Shown here: positions 1 to 9,988 of the stretch, in pieces | Numbering within the stretch: the stretch's first letter is position 1 | Layout of the letters: each line of letters begins with the position of its first letter | NCBI GenBank assembly: GCA_949987705.1 | Contig: OX465281.1 | Location: forward strand, 177,520,516-177,584,515 | Reading direction: 5' to 3' | Origin: Thereva unica | Taxonomy: Eukaryota; Arthropoda; Insecta; Diptera; Therevidae | Length of the DNA: 64,000 bases | Made by a program: the position numbers and the translations under genes | The notes under the pieces: generated by a model | The model's input: only the letters and a program-made list of their open reading frames with translations | The model's database searches: none | What the model was told of the DNA's origin: nothing

Positions 1-479
1 AAGGAAAACATTGCACATAATAAACAGTTTTTAAAGGCGTTGCAAGGCACGCGGGTTTTATGCTAGTAATTTATATAATTTCATTCTTATTTAAAAAATT
101 CAGTCATAATAAGCGTGTGCAATGTGCCCATTTAATTATTCTGCAAAGACAGTGGATACTTCTCTTTGAATTCTCATCCTATTCTGCTTTTGCTCTCTCC
201 CTGTAAAATTAAGTTTCGGAGGGTTACGTGGTATTTCATCGTCTCTATACACATATGGTAGAATAAGATCTACGAACGCTAAGTTTAAGAAATTAGAGAC
301 TTCAAGCCAGAGACCGACAGTTCTGGAGTATAATGTTTCAGGTAGTCAAGGCCAATGAAACGCTCTGAAGCTTTTTTTGACGATGGTCATATTTAGGGTT
401 GCTTTTTATAGATGGAGAGCTATGGCCAGACCCAGACCTGCATCGAAGTATAAAGGCCGAAAGCGCTACTAATTAGAGA
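1..479. other. No recognisable gene
   Basis: AT-rich sequence with no sustained coding signal on either strand. It lies 5' of a LINE relic and may hold its decayed upstream part, but I see no endonuclease motif. Confidence 0.4.
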
Positions 480-1150
480 CGATGAAACTAAGAGAGAAAG
501 TGATGTGAACCAACCCAACTATAGTGATACTGGTGCTGCTAATGAATGTAAGATGTCGATAATGGACGACGTACAAGAAGCTCTGACGAACCTTAAAAAC
601 AATAAAGCCCCAAAAAAGATAGCATAGCAACTGAGATGTGGAAATATGGGAGCCAAGAACCAAGGAATGGATTACACAAGCTTATAGAATCGATCTAGCT
701 TCAGAAAATGATCCCACTTGAATGGACGGAGGTTGTGATATGCCCCCTGCATAAAAAAGGAGATCAACTCGTATGTGAGAACTGTAGCGGTATAACCCTC
801 CTCAACTCAGCGTATACAATATCATTTTGTACAAAAAACTTCCATCTTCCAAACTACCCATCGCAGAAGGCATAGTAGATAATTAGTTATCAATGTGTCT
901 TTCGACCAGGTAGATCCGCTACCAATCATATTTCCACTTTAAGAAGAATTTTGGAAAAATCATGGGAATTCAACATCAAGTATATGACAGCGCCAAGCGT
1001 GTGGAGTTATTTAAGCCTATGAATTGCTTCCGATTTCCTCCTCCTAATCAAAGAAAGAAAAGTTACATTCGAGATAGTACGATGCAGAGTAAGAGTTGAA
1101 CGAGACCTCGCAGTAAGTTTCATATCACAGAAGGGCCTGAGACAAGGTGA
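480..1150 (+). pseudogene. RTE-like LINE reverse transcriptase relic
   Basis: Broken reading frames on + encode the linker and first half of a non-LTR reverse transcriptase. The stretch near 560-615 reads like the conserved 'eALtnLKNNKAP' linker. Positions 705-810 read MIPLEWTE..ICPLHKKGD followed by a GITLLNSAY block, and 895-960 carry the FRPGRSATNHI..LRRILEK block. Near 1125-1155 there is a GLRQGDALS block, which is RT motif B. No catalytic YADD motif follows, because the homology stops at 1155. Several stops and frameshifts make it dead. The block pattern is that of the RTE-like group also seen at 36600-37690 on -. Clade assignment is from memory of family motifs. Confidence 0.75.
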
Positions 1151-1200
1151 CGCGCTCTCAGCTCTAACCAGAATCTCCCAGTTGTTGCGGCCTTTTCTAA
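1151..1200 (-). mobile_element. Inverted LINE C-terminal fragment joined to RT motif B
   Basis: About 45 bases after GACGCGCTCTCAGC match, in the same + orientation, the start of the minus-strand LINE tail at 54330-54385 (CTCAGCTC..CCAGNATCTCCCAGTTGTTGCGG). The RT relic is therefore fused to a piece of LINE 3' coding sequence in opposite orientation. The junction falls in a short stretch (GCTCTCAGC) common to both, which suggests microhomology joining or template switching. Confidence 0.6.
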
Positions 1201-2204
1201 TAGTTTTATAATTATTCTATAGATGGGAAAAGTAGCATCAAAACTGTAAACCACTTGCTTTTACGCGCAATCAATTTCGCCGACGACGCGACGACGGAAC
1301 TCGCACTTACTTACCGAATAAAAATAAAAGATTATCTTACAACGGGCGAGCACCGAACCTGATTAAAACATAGTCCTCGGACATGTGCCAGGCATCAGCA
1401 GGTTATTTGCCGGACTGAACGCTCGTATACGACACACACGGGCATACACTTTTTTTTTTTGAAAAAGAATTGGAAAAAAAGTTTTCTTATTTACTACCCG
1501 GCAAAATTATACGTGTATACATATTGGCGCAATTTTACTAGTCAAAAAGGAAATCATTTTGTGGGAAAGTTTAACTTTCGCTCCCAAACAAACAAAACTA
1601 CGACTGGCGAGCTTGTTTCTCTCGGGCATCGATAATCTTAAAGTGTAATAATCCAAAGAATGATTGTACATTACGAAAATGACCAATAAAACAAATTTAA
1701 CTATACATTTGGTGCGAATTCTTTTTTGGTACAAATTTGCGTTTAATGCACGTGTGTTCAGCTCAGTATTGGGCCATTTAAATCTTTTGATGAAGTTTGT
1801 ACTGTCAAGCGGATGGGGTTCGGCCGTTGTAAGGCCATCTTTTAATTCTACTCGGGTTTTTTTTGCCGGATGGCTGTACAAAACTGCTGTAACTGGAGTC
1901 GGGAAAGTTTACCCAGGCGCCCGACAAAGCCGTTATTGCCGGTGACATACCTTCACGTCCGAGGGGAGCATGGTTTCCGGTGGCTCCATCGGAGCCCGAG
2001 AAAATACTCAAAATGCTTAAAGCCTTCAACCCTCAAGTCAACACATATAACTAAGTAGATGGTTATCAAAACGGAGCAGACTAACATGGCTACAATGCAA
2101 CTCCTTCTGCTCCTTAATGAAGAATGCCTGAACCCGCTGGCTAAGGAAAAATACGCGGTGAATACGGCTTCCAACAGATCGAACTGAAAGTCTACAAAAC
2201 AGAC
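1201..2204. other. Unassigned sequence
   Basis: Short ORFs occur on both strands, including a 124-residue one on - at 1507-1881, but none carries a motif I recognise. The + strand from about 1870 may be the decayed 5' region of the following LINE. Confidence 0.3.
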
Positions 2205-2465
2205 ATGGAAGCCGTAGTGAACCAAGTGGGGTGCACCAAGCGGTCTTATGAATCGGGAAACATGGAAACCAATGGCAAAAGCGCTGCTCAAAGTGAAGTT
2301 GATGCAGCAACAGACTCCGAGTTGGGCACAGCCGTCGGTAATCTGTGCATGGAGCACCAACTGCTCAATCCAGACAACGACGCGGTCATCTCCATCGACG
2401 AAGAAGCGGAGGGGACTGTCGTTGAAGTAAAACCCACGAATCAGAAAAACCTGCACCACTTTTAA
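2205..2465 (+). pseudogene. Possible LINE ORF1 remnant
   Basis: An open frame of 86 residues rich in acidic and polar residues lies just upstream of the endonuclease. No zinc knuckle, PHD finger or coiled coil is visible. It is assigned to ORF1 only by position, and it could be an unrelated leader. Confidence 0.3.
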
Positions 2466-2544
2466 GCAGCGTCCACTGCGCTTTTGCTTCAGGCGAAGTC
2501 GATGTTGACATGCACGTGCCGCAAATGAGGCTACGAATGAGGTC

Positions 2545-3483
2545 ATGGACCTCACGCAAAACAGTCCCCAATGTGACAATGATTTTATAATCAATTTTTG
2601 TAACATTCGGGGACTGAATACGAACTTCCTGGCCGTTACGTGCGAGTTACTGCTCCATACCCCTGCTATTTTCGCACTGAGTGAAACCCAAGTGTTACCA
2701 GATCTTGATTTAGATCGATTTCAGGTGACAGGGTATAACTTAGTGCACAACTTTTAAGCCCATAGGGAATTAGCCATATATATTAGGAATGACGTGGCCT
2801 TTCAGAAGGTGTACAGTAGTACATCCTCTGATTTTAATCATCTTTGGATTAAAATAATTATCCATAGCCACGTCATATTTTTCTGTTTTTTATATAGGGG
2901 TCCTAATATTAGTAATGAGGCCACCACCTCAGCCTTCGATGCTATTTCCGAACAGATTTCCGGATTTTTATTTTCCCACCCGGAAAGCGAAATCATTGTT
3001 GCGGGTGATTTCAACGTTCACAATGTACATTGGCTAAATTACTCAAATGGCACTAGTGTTCCTGGCAAAGACGCCGAGCTCTTTGCGAGCCTCAACAACT
3101 TGCACCAAATTGTCAAATGTCCGACGAAAGTCCCTGATATTCCAGGTCAAAGAGCCCATCTCCTTGACCTGTTTCTTACTTCCCAGCCGACGCGGTACTC
3201 CATCAAGGTAAGCTCACCCCTTGGCAACTCGGACCATAAACTAATTAGCGCTTATTTCCCATATCCATCCTCGACCACAACCACCACAGCTCCAAAAAGA
3301 ACTGTGTGGCACTATGAGAAAGCCAACTGGTTGGGTCTTATTCGCTTCTTCCAGGCCACTGACTGGGATTTGTGTTTCCGTAATGCCAATGCGAACTATG
3401 CGGCCCTCTGTGTCACCAAAATTATTCGAGCGGGTATGCGCTTGTTCATCCCTCACTCTACATACCAAATCTGTGAAGCCTAG
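2545..3483 (+). pseudogene. LINE apurinic-type endonuclease domain
   Basis: The domain would nick genomic DNA to prime target-site reverse transcription. The first frame (2545-2757) gives the N-terminal signature: NFCNIRGLN, then TPAIFALSETQ, where the glutamate is catalytic. A stop at 2757 interrupts it. The frame from 2794 carries FLYRGPN, the GDFNVHN motif near 3005 and the terminal SDHKLI motif near 3230, with LLDLFLTS between them. All main catalytic blocks of the EEP fold are present except where the stop falls. The next frame runs into the linker before RT. Confidence 0.85.
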
Positions 3484-5465
3484 GCCGAACAAATGGTTCA
3501 ATGGAGAATGTATGAACGCAATCAAAGCTAAAGGAGTCACCTATAGAGCATACAGACGTTCGCTTAATGAGCCACTTCGTCGTGAGTACATCAAACGGAG
3601 AAACTCCTGTAACTCCATCATCAGGAAAGTCAAATCATCATTTGATGATAGATTGAGAAGTAAGATTCTTTCTTAACTCCACTACAGGCAGCAAAAACTT
3701 CTGGTCCTTGGTAACCGCCATCAAGAAGAATTTTACTTCCTCCTCCACCTCCTTTTATTCACAACAAGGAAGTGATAACAGAAAGCAAACCCAAGCTTCT
3801 CTGTTCGCTGCAAATTCTTCTTTACCCGATGCTGCTATGTCACCCCCCACTCTCGAGAATACCCCCCACTCAATGGACGGAGTTCACTTCAGGACTCGCG
3901 AGGCGTTTAGGGGTCTCAAGGAACTCGACGCCAATAAATCCACTGGTCCCGACAAAAACCCCCCTATGGTACTTAAAAAGTGTGCCTCACCTTTGGCTAA
4001 ACCTCTGCGCAAACTTTTTGCCCTGTCTTACTTCTCCGGAGTGTATCCCGACTCTTGGAAACTAGCTCATGTTCAGCCAATCCCAAAAAAGCGACCCCTT
4101 AAACTACCGCCCAATAGCAATTACTTCTGTTCTCTGCAAAATCATGGAGACAATAATCAATAAAAAGCTGATGAAATATCTAGAATCCAACCAAATTATA
4201 CACGACAGGCAATACGGCTTCAGATCTAAACGGTCTACTGGCGATCTGCTTGTGTGTTTAACTGAACGTATCAACCAAAGCATTCACAGCTTTGGTGAGT
4301 CTAGCCTGGTTGCTCTAGATATATCAAAGGCTTTAGACAGAGTATGGCACCCAGCTCTGTTGAATAAACTCCAAGCTATTGGTATACACTTAGTTCTAAG
4401 GAACTGGATTAAGAGCTTTCAGGCCGTTCAATCAAGGTAGTATTGGATGGCGTCGATTCCAACCCCCAAGCCATTTCGGCCGGAGTTCCCCAGGGGTCAA
4501 TTCTTTCACCCGCACTCTTTCTAATCTTCATTAATGATCTGCTCTTAATCCCCTCCAACCCACTTCACTGCTTCGCTGATGACGGTACTCTGAATTTCTC
4601 TTACTCCTTCGACATTATAAGACAAGCACGTGCCAGACCTTGTCTTTACCACCGTCAACTGATGTCCACTTCTATCAACCGTGATATCGAATCGATTCTT
4701 TGTTGGGGCGAAATGAACCGCGTCGAATTCAATGCCACAAAAACGAAGCACTGTCTGATCTCCAACAAAAATTGTACCGACCTTCCTCCTATCTCAGTGG
4801 ATAAAAAGAATCTAACGGCTGACTCAACTCTCAACATCCTAGGGGTACCTTTAACGGAGCATCTGCGATGGAATGATCACATATTCCAAATCGCCAAACA
4901 AGCCTCCCAATGCCTTGGATTTCTCAAGATATGCAAGTTCCTCCTCCAGCCAGCCGCATTGGCTACAATATACAAATCCTACATTCGGCCACGCCTCGAA
5001 TACAACTTGCATATCTGGGCAGGCGCCCCAAAAACCACCTTGGCTTGTCTCGACAAGGTGCAACATCGTGCCCTCAAACTCATTGGTGATGGCCCCTTTC
5101 GCGCCTCCATGGACACCTTAAGCCACCGTAGGAATGTAGCAGCCCTCTCCATTCTTTATCGCTATTACCATGGCGACTGCTCCACCGTTTCCCGCAACAC
5201 AAGACTAGCCCGCTCGGCTCACCCCCATACCCTACAGCCCCCTCGTTCACGCACAACACGGTTTAGAAGTTCGTTTCTGAATAGAACAACTCGACTGTGG
5301 AATAATCTCCCGCAGTCAGTATTTCCGAACTCGTACAACACCTTAAAGTTCAAACGTGAGGTTCATCGTCATTTTCTTCTACACCTTCCAGACCCCCTCT
5401 TACCTTTCCTATTCTCCTCTATTCTTCAAACCAAGCTTACTACTAGAGATTGTACCATGAACTGA
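3484..5465 (+). pseudogene. LINE reverse transcriptase, frameshifted
   Basis: Reverse transcriptase relic on +. 3484-3676 holds a basic linker (KPRPNKWFN..). Positions 3900-4060 carry the LKELDANKSTGPD and PDSWKLAHVQPIPKK blocks. 4069-4440 holds LNYRPIAITSVLCKIME, QYGFRSKRST and LVALDISKALDRVWH. 4443-5465 is a clean 340-residue frame with AGVPQGSILSPALFLIFINDLL, the catalytic FADD near 4575, and the thumb and tail regions ending in NLPQSVFPNSYNTLKFKREV. At least three frameshifts split it. The tail resembles CR1/Jockey elements, but the clade would need a tree. Confidence 0.9.
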
Positions 5466-5531
5466 ACGACATGACGGACTGGTAGTATAAAGGGTTACAC
5501 CTAAGCTTGGTTTTTTCATAAAAAAAAAAAA
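5466..5531 (+). other. LINE 3' UTR and A-rich tail
   Basis: The 66 bases after the RT stop end in a run of A at 5519-5532. The same 3' UTR, with substitutions, follows the truncated copy at 58800-58870 (tagtacaaagggtaattcc), so it is a family 3' end. Confidence 0.7.
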
Positions 5532-5532
5532 A

Positions 5533-6361
5533 CTATTCCGGACTGATGGAAGTGCGATCATAACCTAGCGGTGGCCACTGCTAACTATCGTATGAGAGAA
5601 GATAGGATAATATGCTCGGAAATATTTGTGTCGTTTAATGTAGGAGTTGTGTGGCTCCGTATTTTAGGGTATTGGAGGTTGATTTTGCTTTAATTTTGCC
5701 ACATCCTTCGCATTTTGCCATATTTTTCGCTATGAGGGTGGAGCGGCTTCAGAAGTGCAATATTTGGAGTGGCTTTGGTTTTGAACCTCTAGTGTTGAGC
5801 TACACCGCTTTTGCAGTGAGCGACACATTTGGTGCGAGAAGGCAAGACCGGATCCTGGTTGTAGAGCCTTTTAATAAATAATTATTTACGGACACAAAGC
5901 ATTAGAGCAAGTATTTCTTGCCAAAGTTGCTTCCACGGTGTTTCGCCAGCTACGCCAGCCTCTCTAGCGGGTATGTCGTTATTTGTGTTGTGCAGACTCC
6001 TGCAAGCCTTCAGTTGGTTACCTCGAGGTTTTGGTTCCATGGTGACCGGAGCGGAAATGAGCGTGGTTGTTCGCCAGGTGCTGAGGGGACATTGCTAGAT
6101 TGGCTGGGGGCACTTTTGGACATGGAATGATCCTAAGTTGTGCCCGACCAAACTTGCCGCCTTACCTGGTCAATAGACCTGTGGTCTACAGATAACACTC
6201 CACTCCTACACCTTTGGGGTCGTTTTTTGGATCTCTAACGTTTTCAACAAAATGTATCCGCAGGGAAGCACTGGACCACAACATAGCTTCACGGCAGCTT
6301 TCCCTCGTCTTCAACGACAAGGCTTGCTCCTTCCAGGACTTAAGGCGGCTCAGCACAGGGG
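5533..6361. other. Unassigned locus, left half, split by the provirus
   Basis: This sequence was contiguous with 15964 onward before the provirus inserted at CGCG. Short open frames exist on + (5651-5881, 5918-6130, 6214-6365) but show no family motif. It is less AT-rich than its surroundings, so it may be an older element. Confidence 0.4.
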
Positions 6362-6365
6362 CGCG
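6362..6365. repeat. Target duplication CGCG (left)
   Basis: CGCG immediately precedes the left LTR and recurs at 15960-15963 after the right LTR. It fits the YRYR 4-bp preference reported for gypsy-group errantiviruses. Confidence 0.9.
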
Positions 6366-6780
6366 AATAATAAACTTTGATCAACCACTATTTAAATTAA
6401 ATAAAAATTTTATAATTCCAACATTTATTTCAATTCAAGTTTACAGTTTAAATCTCCGTACTAGACTGACTTCTTTATTTTATAAAATTTACCTTTCAGT
6501 TGACAACGGAAATAATCCAGACATGAAATTTTATCGTTAACAAGAGCATTAGATTACAATTTTTGTGAGAATAGCAAAATAGGCAAAATATCGTGAGAAT
6601 TGAAATGACTGAAAGTTTTAATTTAAGGATGAGCAAAATATCGTGAGAAACTGAAATATTAAACGACTGAAAGTTTTAATTTAAAGATTTTAGATTTCTA
6701 GGAATGAATTGTTGTTTTTGTAAAGATCTATATTTATTTATTATATTATATTTATTTAGGGTGGAGTCGGGGACGTAACT
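6366..6780 (-). repeat. 3' LTR of the provirus
   Basis: 415 bp, identical by eye to 15545-15959. On the element strand it starts AGTTACGTCCCC and ends in TTATT. It contains two short direct repeats built on ATCGTGAGAA and GACTGAAAGTTTTAATTTAA. Confidence 0.95.
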
Positions 6781-6792
6781 CTTCCCCCCCTA
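6781..6792 (-). other. Polypurine tract
   Basis: On the element strand TAGGGGGGGAAG directly abuts the 3' LTR. This is the expected place for the plus-strand primer. Confidence 0.8.
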
Positions 6793-6898
6793 GAATGAAG
6801 TGTTGGCCATCTGAGTGATCTCCTGGTTGACCTTGGTTCTACTTCTTTGGTGTGGATTATGATTTGAGGATTTCCTTCTAGTTGAGGTTGGTGTTGTA

Positions 6899-8502
6899 GT
6901 CCATGGAAAACTTACTCCAACATTGCAAAAATGCAGGACAAGGTTTTATTTTTGGGATGTGTAGGGGGGGTCAGTGTGAGCTTAAATCTGAGTTTTCGGG
7001 ATTCTAACCCCCCCCATTTGGCCGCCATCTTGGAAAAGGTGTGCAAATGGTTTTTCGACTGTATCTCCGAAACGGTACATCTTACCGAAAATTTGCAAGG
7101 ACACTTTTTGTTTAGAATTAAATAATCTACAATTTATTACTTAGAAATTTTGTGGTAAAATGAATAATTAAGAAGTTATAAGCCTTAGAACACAAAAATT
7201 AGTCACAATATTTTCTTTTAAAGGCTATAACTTTTTTTCCTTCAACTTTAACAAAAAAAATAATAACAAGTTTTTTGTAGAGGGTTTCATTAGGAATAAT
7301 TTTCATTCATTACTTTTTTAATTTCATTCACTACGAAGGGTTTTACAGCGCCCCGAAGGTATGAAAGTGACAGATTTTCGGAATATTTTATTACAATTTT
7401 ACCTCCTAGAAATTAACAATAACAGCTAGCAAGTAATAATAATGAATGAATGACTATACGTTATAAGAAATGCCGATGTTTGAGTAATGTAATAAAACTG
7501 TTTCGCATTTTTTTGCGGGTTTTTATTGCTGTTATGCCATGTTTTATAAGGTACGATATGGTTTAAAATGAAATTCTTTGAATAATAACATGCGTTACTC
7601 CAATTTTTTAAAATAATTTGTTTTAGGACTACACAAAAAACTATTTCATTTATTCTAACTATCTAGCAACATACGGGCGTATTCATTTTATGACAAGCGT
7701 TTGCATCACAAACTGAATACGTCCATATTTTGCTAGATAGGTAACATAATTGAATAAAGCACTTTTTGTGTAGTTCTAAAACAAATTATTTTAAAAATTG
7801 GAGTAACGCATGTTATTATTCAAAGAATTTCATTTTAAACCATATCGTACCTTATAAAACATGGCATAACAGCAATAAAAACCCGCAAAAAAATGCGAAA
7901 CAGTTTTATTACATTACTCAAACATCGGCATTTCTTATAACGTATAGTCATTCATTCATTATTATTACTTGCTAGCTGTTATTGTTAATTTCTAGGAGGT
8001 AAAATTGTAATAAAATATTCCGAAAATCTGTCACTTTCATACCTTCGGGGCGCTGTAAAACCCTTCGTAGTGAATGAAATTAAAAAAGTAATGAATGAAA
8101 ATTATTCCTAATGAAACCCTCTACAAAAAACTTGTTATTATTTTTTTTGTTAAAGTTGAAGGAAAAAAAGTTATAGCCTTTAAAAGAAAATATTGTGACT
8201 AATTTTTGTGTTCTAAGGCTTATAACTTCTTAATTATTCATTTTACCACAAAATTTCTAAGTAATAAATTGTAGATTATTTAATTCTAAACAAAAAGTGT
8301 CCTTGCAAATTTTCGGTAAGATGTACCGTTTCGGAGATATAGTCGAAAAACCATTTGCACACCTTTTCCAAGATGGCGGCCAAATGGGGGGGGTTAGAAT
8401 CCCGAAAACTCAGATTTAAGCTCACACTGACCCCCCCTACACATCCCAAAAATAAAACCTTGTCCTGCATTTTTGCAATGTTGGAGTAAGTTTTCCATGG
8501 AC
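6899..8502. mobile_element. Palindromic TA-flanked element (1604 bp)
   Basis: Two arms of about 790 bp are near-perfect reverse complements. Each begins GTCCATGGAAAACTTACTCC and meets the other in an imperfect loop near 7690-7712. TA occurs at both edges (6897-6898 and 8503-8504), as for Tc1/mariner-type insertion. Each arm has the same 64-residue open frame (6931-7125 +, 8276-8470 -) differing by one residue (Cys/Tyr). Since the frames are mirror images, they are probably not genes. No transposase is encoded. Transcription through it would give a long hairpin RNA. It lies between the env stop and the 3' LTR. Confidence 0.9.
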
Positions 8503-9977
8503 TATTGCTTCTTTTTGTATATTTTGTAGGTGAAGTAAAGGATGATTACGCCTAAGCTGGTGGCTACTATGGTTATGTTGAGACGAGTTTCAGAAACTTG
8601 GGCTTCTTGGTTTATAATTGCAATGGCTTTTGAGTTTTCCATGGTCCAGTTATTTAATTTTTTTAGGCTGAGCTTTTCAATGATGTAACTGCTATTAGAT
8701 TCGTTGTATGATGTTGGAAGAACTTGAATTGAGTCCCAATATGTTGTAGTTTGACTTGAGTATGTTATGTCGTTAATTTTTATTGTGCAATTGTTGAAGT
8801 TAATAAGGATGGTTCCCGTGAGTGTCTTGTTTTGAATTGATGGATCACATGTCGTCTCAGTGAGTATGATCTCCTGGCTGGTTAATAACAGAAGGTTGGG
8901 CTCCAGCAGCTGTACGTTTTCTTCGATCTCGTTCTTGACAAATGTACATTTTGACTTATTGTTGAATATGATGTTGGGTATACATGGGTCTGTGGATATA
9001 TCTTTTAATGACATTTTCTGGCAGTATCTTATGTTCTCAATGAACTGGCAAGGTTCATCCATATATTGATACATAAATTTGTTTAATAAAAGGAAAGGTG
9101 CTTTTAGGACTATGGTGTAATTATCGTTCAATGGTAACTCTTTCAAATGGTAAAGGAAAAAGGTTTGTTTGGAAAGGATGGGAATTTGTATAACGAAAAT
9201 TAAATTTGAAGCATTATAAAAGGCTTGTAATTTTATCATTTGATAAATATTGTCGTCTGATAGAATAATAGTATTTTGTTCTCTTAATATCTCGTGAATA
9301 TAAAATATCTCATCAGGGTGCAAAATATTTTTGGATATAATGTTTAGCCTGGCTAAAATTATGGATTCTGAAATATCTTTTATATGATCATTGAGTAATT
9401 CGATGTCGTATAGTAATTGTTCAAAATGTTGGTTGAATATTAGATTCTCATTAAATTTTTTTATATTGTTGGCTATATTTGATTGATATTTTTGTAAATA
9501 ATTTTCTATTGTTTCTTGTTGTTCGTTAATGTGTTTAGAAATATTATTAAATCTTTCTATCATCCTTTCATTTAATATTATTTGCTTATTAATTTGATTT
9601 CCTAAATTACCCTGATTATCATCTAACAATTTTAAGTGTTTATTAATTTCATCATAATCATTTTGATCTAGATTTCCAGTTATTGCTTTGACAACAGTGC
9701 CCAAACCATTTATCAGACCACGCCTTGCTCTATATTTAGGTATAATAAGGTCTAAATTCTGTAACAATTTATCATATTTTTTCTGTAATATTTTTGATTT
9801 AATATTGTATTCTTCTTTGCTCCTCGTTTGATTAAGTAGATTGTTCACATTTTTGCCAACAACTTCAATGTTAATTTGATATTGCGTAACATTAATTATA
9901 TGCAACAATTTGGAATAACCTTCGATCAGCCTAGCATCCCCTAATTTCAAGGACAGTAGTCCATGGTGCCTTTTCAA
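8502..9977 (-). CDS. env: Errantivirus Env (F-protein-like), altered C-terminus
   Basis: Membrane fusion glycoprotein of the baculovirus-F-like errantivirus family. Near residues 82-85 there is a basic furin-type site (RARR) followed by a hydrophobic fusion-peptide-like segment, and a long coiled-coil-like region follows. A single membrane segment lies near residues 465-485 (VATSLGVIILYFTY) with a short basic tail. There is no ATG or signal peptide at the 5' end: the frame opens inside the end of pol, and the listed start is a non-ATG codon. As in gypsy, translation is expected from a spliced RNA that brings its start from an upstream exon. Possible 3' splice sites (TTTTCAG, TTACAG) lie near 10022-10073 on this strand. 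The stop codon straddles the junction with the palindromic insert, so the native tail is changed by a few codons. Confidence 0.85.
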   Translation of the reverse strand: MKRHHGLLSLKLGDARLIEGYSKLLHIINVTQYQINIEVVGKNVNNLLNQTRSKEEYNIKSKILQKKYDKLLQNLDLIIPKYRARRGLINGLGTVVKAITGNLDQNDYDEINKHLKLLDDNQGNLGNQINKQIILNERMIERFNNISKHINEQQETIENYLQKYQSNIANNIKKFNENLIFNQHFEQLLYDIELLNDHIKDISESIILARLNIISKNILHPDEIFYIHEILREQNTIILSDDNIYQMIKLQAFYNASNLIFVIQIPILSKQTFFLYHLKELPLNDNYTIVLKAPFLLLNKFMYQYMDEPCQFIENIRYCQKMSLKDISTDPCIPNIIFNNKSKCTFVKNEIEENVQLLEPNLLLLTSQEIILTETTCDPSIQNKTLTGTILINFNNCTIKINDITYSSQTTTYWDSIQVLPTSYNESNSSYIIEKLSLKKLNNWTMENSKAIAIINQEAQVSETRLNITIVATSLGVIILYFTYKIYKKKQ

Positions 9978-9988
9978 CTCCTGAATAC

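Larger units (their letters stand above)
2205..5531 (+). mobile_element. CR1/Jockey-like LINE, near full length but degenerate
   Basis: A non-LTR retrotransposon on +. It has an uncertain ORF1 remnant, an apurinic-type endonuclease, a complete-looking reverse transcriptase spread over several frames, a conserved C-terminal tail and an A-rich 3' end at 5519-5532. A related 3'-truncated copy lies at 58655-58870, which confirms the 3' end by repetition. Stops and frameshifts near 2757, 3483, 3676, 4163 and 4440 show it is dead. I see no target duplication. Confidence 0.85.

Noticed and set aside
6931..8470. Two 64-residue ORFs with nearly identical protein sequence on opposite strands
   Set aside because: They are mirror images in the arms of one palindrome. 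The open frame is explained by sequence identity of the arms, with no support for coding.
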